From NCBI RefSeq assembly GCF_905147045.1, contig NC_065908.1:2356001-2420000 (forward strand): DNA of 64,000 bases. Direction: 5' to 3'. The notes under the pieces were generated by a model. That model worked only from the letters and a program-made list of their open reading frames with translations. It made no database searches and was not told where the DNA came from. The stretch is from Nymphalis io (lineage: Eukaryota > Arthropoda > Insecta > Lepidoptera > Nymphalidae). Positions 57,152 through 64,000 of this stretch are shown here, piece after piece (within the stretch, counting starts at the first letter, position 1; each line of letters starts with the position of its first letter). Position numbers and translations under genes: made by a program.

Positions 57152-58025
57152 AATGATCGTCAGTACGGGTTTCGACCAAAACGGTCCACAGGTGATCTTC
57201 TAGCGTACGTAACACACCTCTGGGGTGAAGCTATCGACAAGCATGGAGAATCGTTGACTGTCAGCCTCGATATCTCCAAGGCTTTCGACAGGGTCTGGCA
57301 CAGAAGTCTTCTCTCCAAGCTACCGGCATATGGTCTGCCTGCTCAGCTATGCACCTGGATTGCCAGCTTCCTACACAAGCGTAGCCTTCGTGTTTTAGTA
57401 GATGGTTGCGCTTCACAATTCTATGTAGTGAATGCTGGGGTCGCCTAGGGATCTGTGCTATCTCCCACACTCTTTCTTTTGCATATCAATGATATGCTCT
57501 CCCTTGGGAACATACATTGCTATGCAGATGATAGTACAGTGCATGGTGGATACCACGGACGCGCAGTGGCTGGGCGGGCGGAAACTGAGGAGAGGCGGGA
57601 GAATCTTGTCATTGAACTCGATAGGACGTTAGAACTCATCGCCAAATGGGGTTCTGATAATCTTGTTGAGTTTAATGCCAAGAAAACACAGGTATGCGCT
57701 CTCACAGCGAAAAAGTCACCATTTTACCCTCATCCCTCCCTCTGTGGCACACCGCTGATGATACAAAGCAAAATCGCCATGCTGGGGATGGACGTTCGCT
57801 GCGACCTTAGTCCAAGCGATTACATCGAGGCTATTATAAAAACAGCTTCACGGAAACTCGGAGTTCTGAACAAGGTGCGGCGTTTTTTCACGCCACAACA
57901 ACTGTGCCTGTTATACAAAACACAGGTACGGTCTTGCGTTGAATATTGCTCGCACCTTTGGGATGGCTCCACTAAGTACCTACTGGAGGCCTTGGACCGG
58001 TTGCAGCGACGAAAAAAAAAAAAAA
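57152..58025 (+). pseudogene. LINE reverse transcriptase fragment ending in internal A-tract
   Basis: Very close to 16288-17148 of the long LINE. It begins at AATGATCGTCAGTACGG, keeps motif A with KAFD and motif C YADD, and carries one nonsense codon: GVPQGSV has become GVA-stop-GSV (TAG at 57446-57448). It stops at GCAGCGACG and continues as 14 A, so it lacks the C-terminus, 3-prime UTR and hairpin. Truncated at both ends and interrupted, it is dead, yet divergence from the long copy is low. Confidence 0.9.
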
Positions 58026-58149
58026 CCATACGGACCTGGAAACGGTATATTCCACTAACTTGATTAGATATTATACTGAATATCTGAAATAATATTTACC
58101 AGATTGCAACAGATCAAAAATATAATGATGTAAATAATTTTTTTAACAT

Positions 58150-58345
58150 ATGTGTAGTATTATTGCTTGACGGTGAAGGAAAACATCGCGAGGAAACCTG
58201 CATGTGTCTAATTTCACTGAAATTCTGCCACATGTGTATTCCACCAAACCGCATTGGAGCAGCGTGGTAGAGTAAGCTCGAAACCTCCTCCTCAAAAAGG
58301 GAGAGGAGGCCTTAGTTCAGCAGTGGGTCATTTACAGGCTGTTGC
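58150..58345 (+). repeat. SINE-B copy, headless
   Basis: TTGACGGTGAAGGAAAACATC, CATTGGAGCAGCGTGGTAG, and tail ACAGGCTGTTGCTGTA. Well preserved. Confidence 0.88.
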
Positions 58346-59439
58346 TGTATGTGTATTCAGGTATGTCCTCTGCAATATAAAGAATGGCTTTATCTTTAAA
58401 ATTACGCAAAATTATCGATGTCAATAATTGGATGCTAAGATCTTTAAAATTGCGTACTGGACATCTCGATAACCGCTTGACCGAATTGCATATTCGAAAA
58501 CAAGCTGATTACAAACACAAATTTCCAAGTAAGTATATTAAAACCATTTACATATAATATATAAAAGTATGAGTACATTATAATACTTTTGAAGACAACC
58601 GCGTACACATAAACGGACGCACTAAGGATCCTTTGTTTAATATCATATAATAACTAGCGTTGATAATACAAAATCAGAACACACGCGTTTTGATAAGCGT
58701 TATAAAATAATCAACGCTTACGATAGAATTTCAACTATTCTAAGCTATTAAACCGTGTAACTTTGAACTTTACGCCGGCAACCCTCGCTTAACAAAGGAT
58801 GCCTCTAATGACCGCACTTGCGCGTGTCTAAACTTTCGTCCTGCGAGATTTTGGGGTTAAATTGATCACCCCGTGATATTTTTTTGGGTCCTCGAAATAC
58901 AGTCGGAATGAATAGTGTCGTTGAAAATGTAAAATGGAATACTATGTAATATACTTTCATCGCCGAACTTAGACGATAAAAACATTTAATAAATGCAAAA
59001 TTTTTCAGATCCGAAATAGTTACTTGTAGGTATAAGATTTATTCTATTTCTGATCTTAATAACCTGGTGAGATATGGCTTTTTTTCTTTTGACATTGGCT
59101 GACCTTATTATATTGAACTAGATTTCAAAACCCGAGTTGGTCAAAGCAAAGATAAACAGTATCGTATCGGTATATTCCCAGCGGAACTGCGTGCGTAGTA
59201 TTTCCACAATAGGCATCATGTCCTACAAACAGAAGAAACTAATGAATGCTAGTTTCAAGGTTGTCAATGTAGCTAAGATCTGGACTTTGACACCCATATT
59301 ATCATAAGCTACTGCATCAATAATTCCACACGATATCATGACCACTAAGTATTCCAAGGTCCATTTTGGAAACTTAGTAGTTTCAGTAATTGAAGCCGTT
59401 GATGGTGTCAGCCCTTTTTTTATCTCGTTTGAAAAACGC
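58346..59439. other. unassigned AT-rich DNA
   Basis: No supported feature. The 85-codon minus-strand frame at 59223-59480 is unrecognised. Confidence 0.5.
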
Positions 59440-59700
59440 TTACACGCGTTTCCCCTACATGAAGTCCCCCACTTCCCCAATGTGGGACTCGCCGGCGCCT
59501 AGAACGTCCAGAGCACCGGAATACGCACTAAAAGACCAGCGGTAGTCTAACCGTCTCTTCGTAGGGCGACGCGGGAAAGGGGCGGCCTGCTTCTGCAACA
59601 TGATTCTTTCGCAGGAAGAGACCATCCATCCAGCAGCGTGATTAACGCCATGCTCACCAGCGAGAGCGGGAATGCCTCTGAGTGCCCCCACGTGGCACTA
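59440..59700 (-). other. GC-rich island with minus-strand open frame, unidentified
   Basis: About 250 bp much richer in G+C than its surroundings. The minus strand is open for 78 codons (59691-59455) with PFPRRPTKRRLDYRW and LDVLGAGESHIGEVGDFM. The composition suggests a fragment of a coding element, perhaps a retroelement, or a transferred or gene-derived piece. I do not recognise it. Confidence 0.35.
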
Positions 59701-59829
59701 AGCTATATTTCTCAATTTTAACACTTTGCACTTCGAAAACAATTCGAAACTGTTAAGGACAACAAAATGTGTTACTAATAAAATTATTACTTATCCTTTC
59801 TACAGCTAGAACTAGTCCTTAGTAATATT

Positions 59830-59952
59830 ATAAATGCAAGAGTTATTATGTTTTTTACACTTTCACGACCTAGCTACTTAACAGATCTTCATGAAATTTA
59901 GCATACACGATGTCATAGGGTATCTAACACCGCCTACCTCCCCCCCCCCCCC
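59830..59952 (-). repeat. RTE-like LINE 3-prime tail with poly-C
   Basis: ATAATATTATAAATGCAAGAG, CACTTTCACGACCTAGCTAC and ATCTTCATGAAATTTAGCAT are the complement of an RTE-type tail. A 13-C run ends it at 59940-59952. Confidence 0.6.
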
Positions 59953-60368
59953 ATGCACGATATAAAACGCGAACAGTGACTAGTAAATAAATAAATAATG
60001 AATAACTTCAGCACTTTTCCTTTAAATTACTTATGTTTTGTATAAATACATACAATTATATTGTTTCCTTGTTCAATAAAACAGATATACTACGTGACAG
60101 TTGCATAATGGGAAGTCACGGCTCAATATAGATTGATTTACGACCGCAGGAATTATTTGCATTGATTGTATCTGTTTACATGATCCTAAATAGCATATAA
60201 CTTTACAACTTTATTTGCTGGGACTTTAATATAATGATATTTAATATAATGGTCACTTTTTATTGTTATCATATTCCTGTATTTTGGCGCAAAGTTTTTT
60301 TAAATTATATTTTTGGATCTCAGACAACAATGTTAAAAACAAACAGTAGTTAAAAGCAGTAAATGTTG
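59953..60368. other. unassigned AT-rich DNA
   Basis: No supported feature. Confidence 0.5.
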
Positions 60369-60664
60369 ATTTTTTTTTTATAGAATAGGAAGGCGGATGA
60401 GCATATAGGCCACCTGATGGTAAGTGGTCATCAACGCCCATAGACATTGGCATTGTAGGAAATGTTAACCATCGCTTACATCACCAATGCGCCACTAACC
60501 TTGGGAACTAAGATGTTATGTCCCTTGTGCCTGTAATTACACTGACTCACTGACCTTTCAAACCAGAACACAACAATACCAAGTACTGCTGTTTTGCGAT
60601 AGAATATCTGATGAGTGGGTGATACCTACCCAGACGAGCTTGCACAAAGCTCTACCACCAGTAA
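60369..60664 (-). repeat. SINE-A copy, full length
   Basis: T9 ATAGAATAGGAAGGCGGATG to GCTCTACCACCAG, with CCACCTGATGGTAAGTGG intact. AGTAAA at both margins is a weak target-duplication candidate. Confidence 0.92.
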
Positions 60665-61794
60665 AGATCAGCTTAACCCGAAATTTAAATACAGGACCAC
60701 GAAGCTACAGCTTTCTAAGCTAAACATCAGATTAACGAAGCAGTTTCAGTTTAAGATATGTCTTATTTATTGATATATTTTCATTTGAAAAATAAAACTT
60801 ATGACTAATTTAAATACATAATAAGACCTTGTTACTCAATCCAGTATATATGTAGTTGGTGCCCTGAGACTTATGTCTCCGAAGCTACAATTCATGCCTG
60901 AGATCCAATCGCTTCAACGCAATTTCATATGTAATCGGTATATTAAATAAATAATTTTCTATATTTCATATGTAGGTTCGTATAAATTGTTCATATCGTA
61001 CCTATCTGTGTGTGATATCCGGTGAAACATACTCATTACACATTTCCGTATAAATTCAGGGCAGGGCAGATGAATGAGACCAACGAACTTGTAGTAATAG
61101 CATACATTATATACTTTAATAATAATAAATATAAGGGCCAGCTCAATGTAATTGATTTTTTATAAATCAACCTAGCGTTTTTTGTTAAATTGATTTAAAT
61201 TATTTAAATTTGGTGAATACATATAATAATTATATTAAGCAAAAATATTGTCAATTTAGTTAACCTTTATTAGAAAAAGGCTTATTTTAGAAATAAAATT
61301 ATGGGTTTAAGAAAACAGACATAAAGTTTGTAAGTTATTTTTTATATTTAATATTTTGTAGGACCTCCCCTTGTAGTAATGCATTTTTTCATCCTTCTTA
61401 TATATGTAAAAAAAATATGAATACTGACTTTAATATATATTTTTTAATAATATTAGAAAGAAATATATTCTTTTTTATATTATTAAGACAAATGAATATT
61501 AAAAACTGATAAAAAAAACTATTTTGTTTATTTGAATCTTTTATTAAAACCTCACTCATATAAACAAATTTATCGCTTAAAATCGATGATAGCAAAACGG
61601 AATCAAATTATAATAACTCTTCAGATGCAACTAAGCATGTAATTGTATGTAAATTATCATTCAAAATACAATTCGACAACGAATTACACGGACCATCGGT
61701 TACACGAAAATTCAACATTTACTCACGACGAGTATGAAAAACGCAGCTGTCAATTTGAATATTCGATTTTTCAATTGTGATTAAATGAGGTTTA
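60665..61794. other. unassigned AT-rich DNA
   Basis: No supported feature. Confidence 0.5.
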
Positions 61795-61965
61795 CAGCAG
61801 CGCACCGCTAAGGTCTGGAATACCCTCCCTTCAATATGGGTACCTGGAAGTCAAGAGTGAATAGGCATCTTCTAGGCAAGCGCGCTCCACCTTAGACTGT
61901 ATCATGAGTTTCCATCAGTTGTGATAGCAGTCAATCGCTAGCCTATACATTAAAAAAAATCATAC
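61795..61965 (+). pseudogene. CR1/Jockey-like LINE 3-prime end, second family
   Basis: One frame reads TAKVWNTLPSIWVPGS, then after a frameshift VNRHLLGKRAPP and stop. This is the same C-terminal architecture as the long LINE (WNSLP ... GSFKRSVKRHL) with different sequence, so it comes from another LINE family. It ends with an A run near 61957. Confidence 0.65.
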
Positions 61966-62880
61966 TGTCAATCTACAAATCGAAAGCAAGCTACGTTACC
62001 TGTCTCCAGTGGAATTTTTAGGAAACGCCAATATAATAACATTTTTTTCCGTTTTATTCTTGTTGTACTTGAGCAGACGTCTTATCCGTGCCTTTGGTGT
62101 ATCTTATTAATGTCATTTTAATGTACTTGATGTTTATAACCAGACAGCATCACAATCTATGTTTCAGATTTAAAAAAAATATCGAGATATGGTATTTATT
62201 TGCAATATAAATATTGGTATAACAACAATAAGTTATAAAAAAACTTTATTTTACAAAATCATCGTACAAATAATAAAATACATAATTGAAATATATCATA
62301 ATCTATTTTTATTACAATTAAAATATATAACAGTTTCAACTTTTGTTAATCTTCTTTACAATGAACACGTTATTGCTGGTATTGTATTGGCCAAGTATGG
62401 AAATAAATACAACTAGTCTGATTTTTCATTTGTGTTTTCCTTGCTCGATATCTTCGCGAATTTAACCGATTTGAATGATTCTTATTTTATTGTATGGGCT
62501 ACCTAGAGAATGAGCCCATTTAAACTTGAAGTTTATTTTTTAAACAGTGGAATGGAGGTCTAAGAAAATTGTCACTTATTTTTGTTAAACGGATCTCATT
62601 AGCGCATCGTCTTAGGAAATACTCCATGGGTAATATTTAATACATAAAAAAAAATAAAACGTATTTAAAAATAAAATAAGCTTAATCAAAAAAAGAAAAC
62701 GAGAAAAATAAATGAAATACGCTTGGGCTTGTTGAAACGTAAAACAGTTAATAAATGGATTATATCATATCTATAATTTATATTATTGATTTTACTTTTT
62801 TAAATAAGCTATAAATGATAAGTAAAGGAATTCGTCGGAAATCCTAAATTTTCCTTTAATTTATGTATAGTGTATAATTT
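61966..62880. other. unassigned AT-rich DNA
   Basis: The 75-codon frame at 62189-62416 is AT-driven and unrecognised. Confidence 0.5.
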
Positions 62881-63045
62881 AAGCGTCAGTGCAATGGTTT
62901 ACGGACCGCCTAGCGATGTACAAGTCGCGTGTTCGATTCTGATCCCATGGTATATTGGCGTCAACAATCCTAAGACTAGCTTTAGCTTAATTTGAGGGGT
63001 AAATAGAAATGTTAAGTTCCTTCAGCCCACTTCTAAAGAACAACC
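62881..63045 (+). repeat. SINE-J copy (tRNA-headed)
   Basis: AAGCGTCAGTGCAATGGTTTA (A-box) and GCGTGTTCGATTCTGATCC (B-box), body CAATCCTAAGACTAGC to TTCAGCCCACTTCTAAAG. Partner of the minus-strand copy at 225-375. Confidence 0.65.
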
Positions 63046-63324
63046 CGCTTAATGAGATTTTCTATATTATATAGAGAATCTCTACAGGAATATTTATACA
63101 TACTTAAAATATATACACACCCAATAAATTTGTTATTTATTGTTTTTTTTTAATGAAATAATATTCTACGATAAATCGATAGATCTTATAAATATGTACG
63201 GAAAAGTCCGCGATGACATTTATCCACATGTAAACAGAAACGGTTCTGTCATTATTTGTTTTTAAAAAAAAATAATGGTAAGTTGATAAAAAGCTATATA
63301 CTTTTGCTTTTACTTCTACGTAAG

Positions 63325-63460
63325 ATATATTAAGCCTTACATTGCCAATGCGCCACCAACCCACTAAGATGTTATGTCCCTTATGCCTATAGTTATACTG
63401 GCTCACTCACCCTGTTTATCGGTAGAATATCTGATGATACTACCCAACTACCCAGATGCT
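63325..63460 (-). repeat. SINE-A copy, 5-prime half, internally deleted
   Basis: CATTGCCAATGCGCCACCAAC, CTAAGATGTTATGTCCCTTA, CTGGCTCACTCACCCT and GGTAGAATATCTGATGA. The CAAACCGGAACACAAC block is deleted. Confidence 0.8.
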
Positions 63461-64000
63461 TATAAAGACTATCAAATAAAATATAATAATTAAAATACCT
63501 TAATTGTACTCATACATCAAAACAGTTTTTATTTGTTTTTATTCTAGAAAATAAACACATTTTTTTCAAAAGAATGTCTTTATAAATCAATTTGACTTAA
63601 ACTTAGTAAGATAACATAAAATTTCAAAATGATGGTACAATTAGATTTCAGATAGAAGTTGAAAGATTTTGTGAGCGACTGTACAAAAGTTCGACCCACG
63701 ATTACACGGTGATTTGGCATGGCGAACTCACAGTGGTTCCTTTAAGATTTGATTGCTTGCTCACAGACACGCTTTGCTTTTAATTGGACACACATCGACC
63801 AATTTACGTGTTTTAATTGAGGTCTTGAAAAAACGAAATCGGTTGTTTTTGATTCTCGTTTGTTTATGAGAAGTCTGAACAGCTATGAATCATTGTATAT
63901 ATTTGATATAATATTGTAATATTTATTTTACATATTTTAAATTACTTTTAAATTTACATTTGGTTTTTATATGTATTTTTTATATTCTAATGTACTCTGA
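63461..64000. other. unassigned AT-rich DNA
   Basis: No supported feature up to the window end. Confidence 0.5.

Noticed and set aside
1..64000. CRISPR array, bacterial operon or phage module
   Set aside because: No direct-repeat/spacer array, no ribosome-binding-site/ORF organisation, and retroposon content is animal.

Overview
The window looks like lepidopteran, most likely butterfly, nuclear DNA. It is AT-rich, has no long conserved host exon, and is saturated with short retroposons of kinds I associate with moth and butterfly genomes (tRNA-headed SINEs, CR1/Jockey-like and RTE-like LINE pieces, a cecropia-type mariner). Species and chromosome cannot be told from this sequence. No host gene could be established; it reads as intergenic or long-intron DNA.

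Working family names: SINE-A is about 290 bp, sense strand starting near CTGGTGGTAGAGC and ending in CTATAAAAAA, at least 26 copies. SINE-B has a tRNA-like head (GCCGAGATGGCCCAGTGG) and a tail near ACAGGCTGTTAC, about 16 copies. SINE-C has a tRNA-like head (CTGCCTCGTTGGTCTAGTGG), a body ending in GGCCGCCGTGGCCGAAAT, and a TTA-repeat tail, about 9 copies. SINE-J and SINE-I are rarer tRNA-headed elements. Rep-D, rep-E and rep-H are other short dispersed repeats. RTE-like tails are LINE 3-prime remnants.

Layout: 0-9 kb holds SINE-A, -B and -J copies, a three-layer nested insertion at 3.9-4.5 kb and a palindromic MITE-like block at 8.25-8.52 kb. 9-15 kb is mostly unique AT-rich DNA with three SINE-A copies in a row. 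15.28-17.64 kb carries the only long coding region, a 5-prime-truncated CR1/Jockey-like LINE with intact reverse transcriptase motifs. 18-27.5 kb is old repeats and unique DNA. 27.5-33.1 kb has a SINE-C/SINE-B chimera, an RTE-like LINE remnant, a full SINE-C with a 13-bp target-site duplication and several SINE-A copies. 39.7-41.0 kb is a complete-ended but dead mariner. 41-50 kb is further SINEs, one collapsed into a fold-back. 50-64 kb holds more SINE-B copies, a second LINE copy ending in an internal A-tract, and scattered tails.

How the parts relate: the LINE and SINE-A share a 19-nt 3-prime block that forms a hairpin before the A tail, so the LINE is the natural candidate for the machinery that spread SINE-A. 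The other SINEs were presumably mobilised by other LINEs. The most unusual structures are the chimeric SINE, its paired internal hairpins, two fold-back SINE-A copies, and several perfect short-loop palindromes. A few promoter-like or splice-donor-like patches are recorded with low confidence.
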